A stretch of 64,000 nt of DNA from Polyporus tsugae (lineage: Eukaryota; Basidiomycota; Agaricomycetes; Polyporales; Polyporaceae), in assembly GCA_024305745.1 (NCBI GenBank), contig JAHRBS010000003.1, positions 496,001 through 560,000 on the forward strand, written 5' to 3'. The position numbers and the translations under genes were made by a program. Positions 48,551-60,963 of this stretch are shown here, one piece after another; the stretch's first letter is position 1; each line of letters opens with the position of its first letter. The notes beneath the pieces were generated by a model. The model made no database searches and was not told where the DNA came from. It worked only from the letters and a program-made list of their open reading frames with translations.

Positions 48551-51500
48551 ATGTCGAACACACTCTACACCGCCGTTACCAGCGTCCTCACGGGCCCCAA
48601 CTACCTCGAGTGGGCCATGATCATGGAGTCCTACCTCCTGGCACAAGGACAGTGGAAGGTCATCAATGAGTCTCGCCCCGCCACCGACGCTGACAAGCAA
48701 GCGGAATGGGATGGACTCAACGGCAAGGCCATGGGTAACATCCGCCTTCGCCTCGCTCAAAGCATCATCAGTGCCATCGCTAGCAAGACCACTGCCGCGG
48801 ACATCTGGAACCACCTCAAGACGAACTACGGGAAGCCGGGCATCCCCATCGTCTATCAAGACTTCCGTGCCGCGATCAGTCTCACCGTCCCCAGCGACTC
48901 CAATCCTATTCCAGCCCTCGACAAGCTCGAGGCGCACTTCCAGCGCCTTGATACCAACAAGTTCGACGTTTCAGAGCACGTCAAGGGGATGATGCTCGTC
49001 TCCAAGCTCCCTCAGTCCATGGATCCTGTCATTCAGGTCTACATCTCTGGCCTCAAGGATGATGCTGCTGGCCCTGCCATCAAGAAGATCACGCTCGCCG
49101 GCGTCCGCCAGGCCGTGATCATGCACTGGGAACAGCGCCAAGGACGTCACCAGTCGCGTAACAACGCCAACAAGATCAGCGCTGTCAAGCGCAAGGGGCC
49201 GGACCCCAACTTCCGTCAGCAGCAGCAGCAGCGCCCTGATGGGCAGCAGCAACAAGGCGGACGCTCTCGCGGCCGCCGCTCTGGACGTGGTCGTGGTGGA
49301 CAGCCAGGTGCGCACCAACATGCGCACTTTGCCCATATGGTTGACGTGGCGCCTTTTGCCCACATCACTGACGTCCCAACCACGATCACCCAGGGCCCCA
49401 GTGGAGTGGAGGATCCGCGCGCTCTCATGCGCAAGCCCGTCCACGCAAAGACAGGGGACAACAAGTACCCCTCGCTCACGTCTGCCATATCCCTCGCCGA
49501 GGAACTCGGCATCCAGCCGACGTTCGAGCGCATCCGCATCCTCAAGGACCTCGTCCGACTCCAACAGGCCCCTCGCGCCCCGGAGGAACAGAACCGCGCG
49601 GCCTCGCCCGCGGCCACCCCACTCGCATCTTCATCAATCCGATCTCCGACGATGAGTGGTGGTGATGACTTGCCCAGTGGCACCGAGGAGAGCAGCAGTT
49701 CACAGTTCGAGGACTCGGACAGCAAGGAGGACCGCGCGCCCAAGCGCAAGCGCACCCTCAGGGAGCGCATGTCAGAGCGCACCCTAGAGGAGCGCCTCGC
49801 CCCTCTGGACGACCCGATGAATGAGCTGACGGACGACGAGGACGTCGTGTCGCTCGGCGTGGTTGAAGATGAAGTTGAATCTTTCTTCCATCAGTACTGG
49901 TCAGTCTATTCTTCTCCCCACAACAAGTTATATGCTGACTTCGCGCCCTTAATGGCAGCTGATAATGTTGCAAGTCCCTTTTGTCATGTAAACAGCCCGC
50001 ATGTATCTGTAGCTATAGAGCAGAATACATGTCCTCACCACTCTTCACATGCTAAGTGTGCGCGCTGTAAGGGAAAGAATAAGCAGATTGAACGGCAAGA
50101 CTCGAACATATGGATGCTCGACTCAGGAGCGTCAATGCACTTTACGTTCAACATGAGTGACTTCGCCGATTTCCGGTACTACAAAGTCCATCGACTGCTA
50201 TACACAGCAGATGGGGTCACGTTCATGACTGGTGAAGGGACTGTCTTCCTAACTTTAGAGTCTGGAAAGACCATAAGGCTGATGAATGTCGCCTTGGTCC
50301 CAAATCTTACCAACAAACTTGTTTCAATGGGAGCATTACTCCGTGAAGGAATGAAAGCGCGTGCATCGACTGCTAGTATCTCCTTCTACCAAGCAAATGA
50401 GCTTGTAGTCACATTTCAACCACGAAACGTTGGTGACACTATTTATATCATCTTCACGCAGCCTTTACTGGCGCGAAACATGATCACAGCCTTTGAAGCT
50501 GTCGACTATGATACTCTACACCGTCGCTTAGGACACCCTTCGTGCGATGTGCTGAGACATGCTCGGAAACACACTGACAAGTGCCCGCATGTTGAGATTC
50601 CCAAAGAGGACTCGATTTGCCGAGGATGTGCTGAAGGCAAAATGCCATCGCAATCCCATCCGCCCGATCTTAGACGAGCGTCGAAACCTTTTGAGCTAGT
50701 CCACACGGACCTCAAAGAATTCCCTGTCCCTTCGTACCACAAACACAAGTATGCTATACTGTACTGTGATGACTACACTTCACACGTGTGGACCGTCAAA
50801 CTTCGTACCAAGGACACTGCCCTACAATCTACGCGACAATGGTTGACATATGTCAAAAACCAATATGGCGCGAAGGTGCAGAAATGGAAATCTGATGCTG
50901 GAGGTGAATTGAAATCAAAAGCCTTCACGAATATGCTCAAGGACAAAGGCATCGAGATTATAACCAGTGCACCACACATTCATCAACAGAATGGCCGTGC
51001 CGAGCGCATAATTCGTACGCTCATGGACAAAGGGGAGGCAATGCGACACGACGCTTGCATACCTCAGTCCTGGTGGGAATTCTCCTTTGATCATGCTACA
51101 CACGTCTATAACAGGACGCCTATGCGTCGTCTGGAATGGCGAACCCCCTATGAACTTCTATACAACTCCAAGCCAGACATTAGCCACCTACGCGTCTTTG
51201 GATGTGGAGCCTATGTCTTCTTGCCACCTGAAGTGCGGAAGAATAAACTATCCCCCAAATCGGAGTTGATGGTTTACCTTGGCATTGGCGATGGAGGTCA
51301 CAATTATAAGTTCATGCGCCTACCAAACAATGTCATCTTTACAGCTGCTCAAGCGCTATTTGATGAACATATGTTTCCAAAGTGTCCGCACAAGCAGAAG
51401 CGACAGAGGCAGCAGATTGCGCCCAATGAAGAGGAATCACAGGAATCCGCGGACCAAGTCCCCGCTCCTAAGAATCTCCCTGATGACGATGAGGAGCCAC

Positions 51501-53899
51501 ATCGTCCTCCCAAAAACCTTCCTTCTAAAAAGGACAAGGGCAAGGCGCGAGACGTCGCACCTCCTGCACCACCGGCTGAACTACCTGTACAGCGTACTTC
51601 ACGCAGACAGACGCCGCGAAGTGTGCATAGCCCTGTGTTGCCACAATCTCCTCCGGTTGAAAGATCTGGCGTGAGTTCTCCACGACGATCTGGGAGAGAA
51701 CGGAAAGTACCAGTTTGCGAAGGAAATGTCTATGGTGAATCACGACACCCTACAGACATTTTCAAGGACATAGAGAAACGGAAATCGTGGAAGAAAATGG
51801 TTGAAGTTCGTGGAGAAACGAGTCGCTCTCGTACCGCGCCACCATCCAGAGATGAGAGGCTTCCCGGGCCTAGCTCTTCTCGATCACTTCCGCGATCACG
51901 CGATGAACCCGTACTCCGTCCACCTTCGAAATGGACCACGCCATGGGAGCCTACTCCCATGATCTCACCTAGTAGCAGCGACACTGAGGAAGAGGATGAC
52001 TCTGGTCCCATACCAGAACCTATATCTGCAGAGCCAGTCCCTCCACCTCACTCAGGCGCTCCTAGTGAGCAAAGCTCAGAGGCACACTCGAACGAAAGTT
52101 CTGAGGAAGAAACTGATGATGAGGACAAATCATCTGAATACGAAGATGATGATGATGAAGACGCGTCCTCAGAGGAAGTCGAAGATGCCCTGCGTGATCC
52201 AGACGGAACTGATGTGGCAGAACTATGCCGGGAAGGGGGAGCATATCTCATCCAATACCTTATTTCTAAGGCTATCCCACCAGACGATGAGGGGGAGAAG
52301 GCCTCGCCACTTAACGTGCGCGAATGGACCTTCCGTGATATCGCTGTCCTACCAAAGGATGAGCGAAAGGAGTGGTTCAATGCTTGCCGCGAAGAATTAG
52401 AGGCTCTTCGCAGGCGCGATGTGTATAACTTGGTTGACCGGCCCAAAGGGCGAAAGGTTGTCAAGAACTGCTGGGTATTCGACGTCAAAACTGACGGACG
52501 AAAGAAAGCCAGGCTTGTTGCGAAAGGCTTCTCCCAGGTCAAAGGCAAAGACTTCGACAAAATATTCTCCCCAGTTGTACGATTCGAGACAGTGCGTCTC
52601 ATCACAGCATTAGCAACACTCAAGGACTGGCATATCTCAGGCCTCGATGTACGCAGTGCCTACCTATATGGCAAGCTGGACAAAGAGATATATATGGAGC
52701 AGCCAGAAGGGTTTCGCACACCCGGCACAGAGCACAAAGTCCTCAGACTCAAATGTGCTCTATATGGGCTTAAGTAGGCAGGTTTAGCGTGGTGGCGCAC
52801 CTTGTCTGAGTCCATGACATTGATGGGCTTTAAACGGCTCAGCAATGATGCAGGCATATACATCTACAAATGCTCTGATGGAGCACTTGTAGTTGTTATC
52901 GTCTACGTTGACGATGCACTCTTTTGTGGGCGAAATAGGAAGCTCGTAGCTGAACTGAAAGCTCGCTTCATGAGAAAGTGGGAGTGTCGAGACCTTGGCA
53001 ATGCCAAAGAGTTCTTATGCATGCGTATTACACGCAAAGGCAACAATATCCACCTGGATCAATGCGCCTACCTAGAGAAAGTACTGGAACGTTGCGGCAT
53101 GACTAACGCGCGACCAGCTACTACTCCGCTCCCAGCAGGTTACCAACCTGAGCCCAACAAAGAGCAATCCACACCAGAGCTTTGCTCTAGGTTCCAGACA
53201 GTCATCGGTTCCCTACTGTATATCATGTTAGGAACAAGGCCGGACTTAGCCTTCGCTGTGACAAAATTGTCCCAGTTTGCATCCAACCCATCTGAGGAGC
53301 ACCTCAAGCGTGCACTCTATATCTGCCGCTATCTGGTTGGAACCAAGGATTACTCCCTGGTTTACAAAGGCAAAGCTCAGACTGGCTTAGTTGCCGGTAC
53401 TGACTCTGATTGGGCATCAGATCCCAACACTCGACGCTCGCAGACAGGATTCTTCCTGAAACTAGCGGGTGGTGTTTTCTCGTGGACTTCACGTGCACAG
53501 AAAACAATTGCTCATTCCTCAACTGAGGCTGAGTATATGGCGATGAGTGATTGTAGTCGCCAAGTAGTCTGGGTTCGCAACCTACTTGCAGAACTCGGCT
53601 ACTATATCGACCATATACCTCTTTCTGGAGATAACCAAGGGTCTATCTTCATTGCATCGAATCCAGTAACGGAGCCGAGGTCTAAACACATCGACATCCG
53701 CTATCACTACATTTGGGAGGTACATGAAAAGGGCATCGTCGACCTATTCTACATTGAAGGTGACGACAATCCCGCCGATATATTCACCAAGAACTTGGGA
53801 GCGACGAAATTCGTTAAATTCCGCTCTCAACTCGGGCTCCACTTTCCACGGCCAGCTTATAGCACCAAATCCGCTTTCGTACCCATGCCGAGTACTTAG
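48551..53899 (+). pseudogene. Copia Gag-Pol polyprotein with one in-frame stop
   Basis: One frame from ATG 48551 to TAG 53897-53899, interrupted only by TAG at 52775-52777 inside the reverse transcriptase. Gag (about residues 1-300) has the Copia start YLEWAMIMESYL and a Gln- and Arg/Gly-rich basic region (RGRRSGRGRGG), but I see no CCHC zinc knuckle. Protease: MLDSGASMHF. Pre-integrase zinc site: HRRLGHPS with CRGCAEGK. Integrase catalytic acids: VHTDL, KSDAGGE and NGRAERI. An acidic, Pro/Ser-rich linker follows. RT: RLVAKGFSQ, GLDVRSAYLYG and YVDDALFCG. RNase H: GTDSDWA and STEAEYMAMSD. The stop is after LYGLK, before the YVDD motif, so the element is non-autonomous as written unless the stop is suppressed. 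Confidence 0.9.
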
Positions 53900-53909
53900 C
53901 GAGGGGGAG
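53899..53909 (+). promoter_or_regulatory. Copia polypurine tract
   Basis: The purine-rich GCGAGGGGGAG directly precedes the 3' LTR, the expected primer for plus-strand synthesis. It overlaps the last base of the pol stop codon. Confidence 0.75.
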
Positions 53910-54237
53910 TGTTGAGCGCGGCACTGCCAAGCGCTGGCAGCCAACATAGCCGCTAGGCTGTGACACCGCCATAGCACCAGTTGTCACACATGCCAGATTA
54001 CTCATAGCCTCGTCTATGATAATCACGCACAGCTCAACTGTGCACCGTGTATGCTACTGTACAGTTCTTATGTAATCTAGTAGTATATATATGGGCTCCC
54101 CAGAGCCCCCAATACAGACAGTTCTTTACACCCTACCACCATCATCACTTAACAAGCCTCAACAACCCCTCCAGGTGAGTATGCGGAGCTTCCGCTAGAG
54201 TTGCTGCCCGGTGTGGGCTTTGCCCCCGGGTTCAACA
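53910..54237 (+). repeat. 3' LTR of the Copia element
   Basis: 328 bp, same length as the 5' LTR with four substitutions. It is followed by the ATAGG duplication and then by C2 intron sequence. Confidence 0.93.
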
Positions 54238-54453
54238 ATAGGATGTCCCGAATTGCGTACCCAAGGTGACGGTCTGTCTGCAGGAAGTAGTGTACAATAT
54301 GTCCAACACTTTCTACTAGGTGCGCATTTATACACGGCTGCGCACCACACAGCCGCGACTAACTTTCACGTTATGTAGTGCTTTCTAAGCAAGGAGATGA
54401 CATTCCTGCGCCATATGGGGAGAAGAAGAGAATGGCGTCTGAGGTGACCTCAC

Positions 54454-56126
54454 GGGGGCATAACGAAAATGCAGAACCATGACGCGGTGTGACGCAGCGC
54501 GACGCGACATGCAGAACGATGACGCGCCGGGCCGCGTCATGCCACAGGCATGTTAACATCGCGTCCATGTCGTGTCGACGCACTGCGGCTGTAGTCGCAT
54601 CGACGTGCTGCGGCTGTAGTCGCGTTTCAACCTCCTGCTCTTATGTATCCTAGCCTAGGTGCTGCTTCATGTCCTTTCTGTATCCTTTGAATCCGACTTA
54701 CATCTTGTTGTTATGCCACTAGTGGACATATATCGGCCACTGCTGCTGCATGGCATAATGTCTGACTCGGACTTCACCTTCAACTGGAGCACCAGTTGCC
54801 GATGTGGCATTGCCGCCTTAACCCTGCCAACGGTGAGGCACATATTGAGATTGCAGCTATCTATATTGATCATCATTCATAGAGGGTTTCTGAGAGGTCA
54901 CTGTCACGGTTTTTCGCGCCACATTTGGTACCGCAGTCACAGCCACCAACCCTAACCCCAGGTTCACCCATTTCCGGACTCTAGCCTGGACACTGGTCAT
55001 CATTATGTAATAGTACTTACCTCTTTGTTCTCCTTTTGGACTGGCTCACCTGCCATCAGTACCCAAGCCTGCCCTGAAGCCAGGTGGTCTGTGCACCTGT
55101 CATGTATAGTATATAAGGGCTGTGATGTGGGCTCAGAGATCTTAGATTCTGTCTCTTGTTCATTCCCCCATCATCTGTAGGCAGCTTAACAGCCCCTGCC
55201 ATCCCCTGCCTTCTAGTCTAGGCCAATCTATCCTCTACTTCTGTTGCCACCCTCTGTGTGTCTCCATCAGTGAGCCCCCCCTTTTGTTTGTTTTGTGGCA
55301 CAGTTGTTTGGCTGTGACAGTCACCTTGACTTGGTTGCTGACCAGCAGGTACTAGGAAACTCAACTCAGTCTGTTTGATTGCAAGACTGACGCATTGTGC
55401 TCTGTAAGTCCTATACCACCATAAAAGGTATGTCTACATGTAGCCTCAAATGTAGTGGCGCCACATATTACACTGCTTGCATCAGATATACACCTCTGCC
55501 ATGTTGGATGGCGGGGCCTGTGTCTCATTTGTGTCACATTGATGGCATCCAGACGGCTTTGCTGAGGCCTGTGCTGTGTCACAGACGCGTCTGTGTCGCA
55601 TCAAGGGTGCGTCTGTTTCGCGTCTGTTTTGCATTGTGACTGCGTCTTCCCGTGTTAGTGCCGTGCCTGTTTTGCGTCACAGCTGCGTTGTTGTGACGTT
55701 GCATCGTGTTGTGCTTGCGTCACACTGCGTCTCTCTCAGAGTCTTGTGGCTATCCTACAATGGCATCAAATGCATCAGAGCCAGGTGGTTTGAGCTCTAT
55801 CATCCATGCTGCTCACAGCGTCATGGACGGTCTGAATTTTCAGTCCATAAAGATTACTAACTATAGTGTCCTCAGAGTCTGCAGCAACACAACGGTAACA
55901 CGTCGGCTTGTATACCATCCCAAGGCTATAGTGGTCATATTAGGTCAATGGTTCCGTAGAAAAAAGTTCATGAAAGCCCGCTGCAAGTTGCTGCAAAGTG
56001 AGTTTTGTTGTGGTGAATACTCTCACAAAGAGACACGCACCGCATTGCATCACTGTTGCATCAATAACAATTAGACACCGTCGTGTCGCGCTGCTTTGCA
56101 CCACAACTCTGCATTTTTGGTAGGCC
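54454..56126. mobile_element. hAT-like non-autonomous DNA transposon inside a C2 exon
   Basis: The C2 exon reads GACCTCAC at 54446-54453 and resumes with CACCTCAC at 56127-56134, while C1 is uninterrupted at this point. This is an 8-bp target duplication with one mismatch, a hAT hallmark. The ends are imperfect inverted repeats sharing AAAATGCAG (left GGGGGCATAACGAAAATGCAG; right, complemented, GGCCTACCAAAAATGCAG). Subterminal regions are rich in short GACGCG/GCGTC words, as is usual for hAT. No transposase is visible; about 420 bp of the 1673 bp is a nested solo LTR. Confidence 0.75.
54902..55319. repeat. Solo LTR nested in the hAT-like element
   Basis: 418 bp beginning TGTCACGG and ending GGCTGTGACA (TG...CA, short inverted ends TGTCAC/GTGACA). 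It is flanked by a 5-bp duplication GTCAC (54897-54901 and 55320-55324). Inside, TATATAAGGGC at about 55109 is a plausible TATA box. No internal retrotransposon sequence remains, so this is a solo LTR of a family different from the Copia element nearby. Confidence 0.75.
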
Positions 56127-57802
56127 CACCTCACGGTTGGCCCAACTCTGGAAGATCTGGAAGCCGCTCAATGCAGAAAGATCCAGAACATCCTCACTAA
56201 GGCCTGTGTCCGTGCTGGAGATAGACTTCTAGAGATAGGGTCAGGCTGGGGAGCGATGTTGATTGAGGTATGCTCGTCTTTGAGTTGACTGTCTTGCAGC
56301 ATCTGAGTCAGGACCCCCTTTCACAGGCCGCCCTGCTCGGATGTACCGTTGACACCATCACTCTTTCTCATGAGCAGATGGTGATGGTGGAGCGGTGTGC
56401 TCTCGACGTGGGTGTCAGTGACTGCGTTCGTGTCCATCTCTGTGATTACCATGCCATGCCTATCTCATTTGAACACACTTTCGATGCCATGGTCACTTGC
56501 GAGATGATCAAGGTACACATATCCCTCCATGCATCGTCCGATGGTACTGAGTTTCCTTTTCCAGGCCGTTGGCCCGTGGTATATGCATCAGTTCTTCCAG
56601 TACATGGATTGGGCCTTGAAGCTGGACAAGGCGACTATGGTCATTACAGCCACATCTCAACCTGAATTCTGGTACACAGACTACCAGTATGTGCCAAGCT
56701 ATTGCCAGACAAAGTTTATCTGACATTCTCACAAGGCCAAACGACTTTGCTCGCCACTACCATTGGCCGAATGCCCACCTTCCAAGTGCAACTAGCCTTG
56801 CAAAGGCGGTCCAAGATGCAGTGCCTGGAAGGTTCGTGTTTCATCACCTTGAGGATCATGGAATCCGTGACTCCTAGTGAGATCACTGTTCTTAACTCTA
56901 TGTTGTCAGATTATCCAAGGACACTTCGAGAATGAGGCCGGTATGTCACCTACGCAACTGGCGGTGGCTAATATGCGGGCTAATTACCTCGACGTACAGG
57001 CACTTTGACCAGAACTTCACAGGCAAAGTCATTGAGGATCTGCAGCAGCGGTACCCTCACCTCTGCGACGAAAAGGATCTTGAGGCTTTCAAGCGGAAGT
57101 GGCACTACATGTTCATCTACGCTGAGGTTGGATATGCACAGTCCTACACTGCGTTGAACTGCTGGACGTTCACTTGACCAGTGCGTCAAAGTCTTCCCTA
57201 ATTGTGCACACACCAAAGGAACAACACTGATGTGCCGTCTTCAGGAGAACGTGGTGGAACTGTGTTCTTAGACAGTAGAGTAGATACCCTATCATATCTG
57301 TCCATCACGTTCAGCTTCCCAAAAATGGAATGTTGTGCTTCAAACATTCTTCTCCGTCATGCAACTTTGTGCGATCTTTCGATGTCTCAGGAAAGTATAG
57401 GCCCGGGTTTTAGTCCTGCCAGCAATCTTGGTGGCAGGACTTGATCACATGTGGGGAAATATCCCAGTGGCACCTATCTCTCCATACGCCAAGGGATGTA
57501 CTCGGCCTCGGCCTAACCCTGCGAGAAGAACACCCTATGGACTGTACCGAGCTTGGGATGTTCGAGTCATCTCTTAGATTTCACAGGGGCCATGGAGTGC
57601 GCAGATGAGTCTATTTCCATACGGCTGGCAAGTCGACTGACAGTCAGGACTCCATTACCAGGCTCAAGAACCTAGAATCCCAGTGCCATGCGTGCATTAC
57701 TGGCATAAGTTGCAAACCAACCTGGTTCGTAACAGTAGACATAAATAACAACTTTACATTTCACATGGCTCGCACAAACTTGAATCTAACTACTAGTAGT
57801 AC

Positions 57803-57834
57803 CTGAGAGAGAGAGAGAAAGAAAGAGAGAGAGG
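57803..57834. repeat. (GA)n microsatellite
   Basis: Purine run of GA repeats with AAAG interruptions in the short gap between C2 and B2. Confidence 0.8.
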
Positions 57835-57881
57835 GATAGGCTCGACTGAGCACGGCCAGTGCACTCTGTCTGGAATGAGGC

Positions 57882-59962
57882 TTAGATGGTGCAGAAATCT
57901 GCTCGACAAGTGGTAGGTTGACTATGACTCAAGAGCCGGTGACGGTCAGACATGGGACGCAACCCCGGAGTCGAAGGTGTCCAGGCCCGAGGTGCTGCCC
58001 TTGGGTGGAGTGAACGTGAGCTGGAATATGTTGGAGTCAGCATGTATTGGTGCTGGAAAGAGCTTGCGTGCTGTACCTTGCTCAAATTGTTCCGGCAATC
58101 AAAGCCTGCTTGGGGAGTAGCCGTGGTATTTGCGGGGCTCTGTAGGTCCAAAAGGGCAAAGCTTGTGCTACCACCAATGGACATTTTGCCCAGTGACTCG
58201 CGAGCATTCATCCTGAGTGGTGAATCAGCATATCATCTGCCATACCATGATTCTAGCACTCACATTGCAAGGAGGGAGTTGGCATACACTGTTGAAAGCT
58301 GATCAACTAGCAAGGCAAATAAAGTATGATTGACTCACAATTGTTGATCAAGCCGAAAATGGCGAGGTATACCAAGTTATCCGGCATTACCACAAACTAA
58401 ATTCTGAAGTGTAAGAAGTTGTGTCATTGAAGTATGTACAGTCGCCAGTACTTACACATATGAGGATTGCTAGGTCCACAACACTAGGGGAGGTAACCCA
58501 TCTACCCTGATAATATGCCAAATTGCAGACCTACCTCGTTAATGTGCTGGTAGTAAGCACGAAGGTAATGATACGGTCCACCATGGTATTCGTGCTAGGA
58601 GGATGCATCAGCTAAGAGCGATCCGGTACAGTGCAAGATACTTGCCTCTTCACTTCAGAATGCCGAGAGTCCAAGAGGTGCCACATTGCGGCTGCAATGA
58701 TGATGTCGCATGCTGCTGCTACTGCCATCGAACCAGTATATGCACCCTAGATTCAGAATGTAAGCGATGGAGTGGAATCAATGAGTGGGGGACATAGCTA
58801 CCATGATTTTGCGGAATTGGGAGAACTCGGGGTATTTGAATCTTATTTTGAAGAGCAGTCAGCAAGGTACAAACCCAGCCTTGATGACAATGTATGTGAG
58901 GACCATGACTGCTGCATGACAGTGAGCAATATGGACACACTGGCAGCATAAATGATGGTGTGTACCAATCTCAAGCCCTTATGGTTCACAGGTTCCGAGA
59001 TTAGTACTACAATAGAAGCACAATCTCAAGACATTACCGAAATGTGCGATAGCTAGAATAGTCTGTGAGGGGAAGGAAAAGTCAACTAGATGTCCACAAC
59101 TGAAACTAATAAAGCACTTACCACCACCAGAGCAAGTACAATGCGGTAGCTAGCACCTTCACTCACTAGTTAAAAGGAACTTCAGACACAGCCAACAAAC
59201 AAAGATGGACTGCATACAGATCCAAAGACATCGGATATAGAACCTGAGAATATACATGAATTAAGGTTGTCAGAACACCAATGCGCCACTCACAAGTGTA
59301 CAGAGAATATTATGAGCCCCTGGAATGCAAATCTCAGGACATTTCGGGTGCCAGTGACTACACAAGCATGAGGGAGGGATGCACTGTGATTGCTGTGGTT
59401 ATCTTCCGAACAGGTATTAGTGTACAGGTAGCATATGGATTGTAAGGCTTACATCCTCTGACATGCAGCATTCAGATAACATAGAGTAAGTCTCACTGTC
59501 TTAGCTTGTCTCGAGCACAAGATGAAAGTGATGCACACTCTGGTAACTTGCAATGCCACGAGATTCCCGAACTCAAGTATGAGAGAGCGGAACAGGAAAG
59601 CTACGAGTTGCACGGCATGAACAGTTTTGAGAAGCCTGATGGGCTACCTGAGAAAGGATGACTGCACATGATCACTCTAAAACCCACCAGATGTAGAAAA
59701 TCTGGGAATGTGCACCTCAGTCATGCGACAACAACAAATGGATGTTCTGAGACAGACTCACAAAGACCTTGAGTCGAACAGGATCCATGCTCCAACACTT
59801 TCGAAAGTACAAGTAAACTTGAAGAGTAGTGAGACCGTAGAGGCTACAGACAAGATGTAAGGGACGACATTGAAGGAAGACGTGTTAGCATGAAACTCAT
59901 GCAGCTGAAATGAAGTTCCCTATGAGAATGACACCAAAGGTTGGAACCAAGGACTCTGACAT
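57882..59962 (-). pseudogene. DUF6534-type membrane protein B2, degenerate
   Basis: Collinear with B1: MSESLVPTFGVILIGNFISA at the start (59962), YGLTTLQVYLYFRK, GLIIFSVHL, NARESLGKMSIGGSTSFALLD and a tail ending at the stop 57882-57884. The first intron donor is AT where B1 has GT (about 59899-59900), and the codon at 59644-59646 is TAG where B1 has TGG in the second transmembrane exon. Other exons are harder to align than in B1. Probably not functional. Confidence 0.72.
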
Positions 59963-60963
59963 AGCTGCTTTGAGAGGAGGGTTCAGGTATAGACGGACCA
60001 ATGAGTAACTGTAGGCATACTATATCTACAAGGGGGGATCAATCATACCACTGCCAGTTTGTGACGCAGTGTTGTCCTGTCTGGTGACCTTGTCCATGTT
60101 CTCTGAGTGTGTGTGTGTGTGTGTGTGACCGCAATCTAGTTGTGCACTGAAAGTTCAAAGGGTGGTCACCACGCCCGAGAAGCTGGGAACTGACTTCGAA
60201 AAAGATGGATTGAGATTGCTAGTAGGGTATGTGGATGCATTCAAAGGAGTGTTCGGGGGAAGACCTTGCTTGGCTTGTGGGTTAGGTCTGACTGGCTAGA
60301 GGTGTATCTGGATTCTGCATCCTTGGCGTATTCGAAAGAGCTACTGGGGGGCCCAAGTGCCATGGCAGTCAACCTGCAACCTTCCTCCATGCGCTGCATG
60401 AGCGTGCATATTGACACCTGTGTTTAGGGCCGGCTGGAGCAACAGCGCCAACTCTCATTCAGGGGATGAGGTTTTTCTGATGCAACTTGAACTCGGGGTA
60501 TAGCCTGCTAGTGCCAAGGACTGGGACCTGAGAGTAACATGGTCTCAGGACAGAATAACTGAAGATGATGCATCGCCGGCGCCGTGGAACTCAGGCTATA
60601 GTACCTGGTGCTCCCATCTGCAACTCATGAGTCACGACACTTCTGATTTGGACTCATAGGTAAACCCTGCCACACGAATGCTGGCACAAAGCATGTTTGA
60701 TTTTGTTGCTCCATGGTGTCGCCGGTCAAGTATTGGCCCCGAAGAAGCCTCAGACATTTACATCTTGACGAGGACACCAGCAATCTTCTCAGGAATGAAG
60801 TGCTGGCGCCCAAGAACATTCACCGTATGCACCCACTTGGATATTGTGTCTGTGTATCAGTAATGTCCGGTTTGCCATACAGGGTCATGTAGGACAGGGC
60901 ATTGCTTGCCAACATAACACCCTCAAACCCCCCATCGTTCAGGACCAACTTCAACTTGTTAGT
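59963..60963. other. Intergenic between B2 and MFS 2
   Basis: Divergent upstream region, counterpart of 24548-26508. Contains a (GT)n tract at 60107-60127; otherwise no gene seen. Confidence 0.5.
60107..60127. repeat. (GT)n microsatellite
   Basis: About ten GT units in the divergent B2/MFS 2 upstream gap. Confidence 0.85.

Larger units (their letters stand above)
47905..54237 (+). mobile_element. Full-length Ty1/Copia LTR retrotransposon
   Basis: 6333 bp with two 328-bp LTRs that begin TGTTGAGCGC and end GGTTCAACA. It is flanked by the 5-bp target duplication ATAGG (47900-47904 and 54238-54242). The primer-binding site follows the 5' LTR and a purine tract (GAGGGGGAG) precedes the 3' LTR. 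The internal domain order protease, integrase, reverse transcriptase, RNase H defines Copia. It sits in sense orientation in an intron of C2. LTR identity of about 98.8% indicates a young insertion. Confidence 0.95.
47241..57271 (+). pseudogene. CFA-synthase-like methyltransferase C2, split by two transposons
   Basis: Exons collinear with C1 are found on both sides of the insertions: SLHSPTLRSFLVSAGYF, the LFTVED-like exon, the LDNCLTMPGLESTFSAVFTRYSAL-like exon, then after the transposons EIGSGWGAML, VDTITLSHEQ, FEHTFDAMVTCEMIK and FKRKWHYMFIYAEVGYAQSY. Defects: TAG at 47313-47315 where C1 has CAA; the Copia element in an intron (47905-54237); the hAT-like element in the exon reading RGDLT (54454-56126); TGA at 56933-56935 (TGG in C1); TGA at 57175-57177 (CGG in C1). 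The original stop position is 57269-57271. The gene is certainly dead. Confidence 0.88.

Noticed and set aside
48237..48620. Separate small gene in the Copia leader
   Set aside because: It overlaps the untranslated leader and the Gag start in another frame and has no independent support.
55706..56074. 122-residue open frame inside the hAT-like element as a transposase remnant
   Set aside because: No DDE, BED-finger or dimerisation-domain features could be seen; probably chance.
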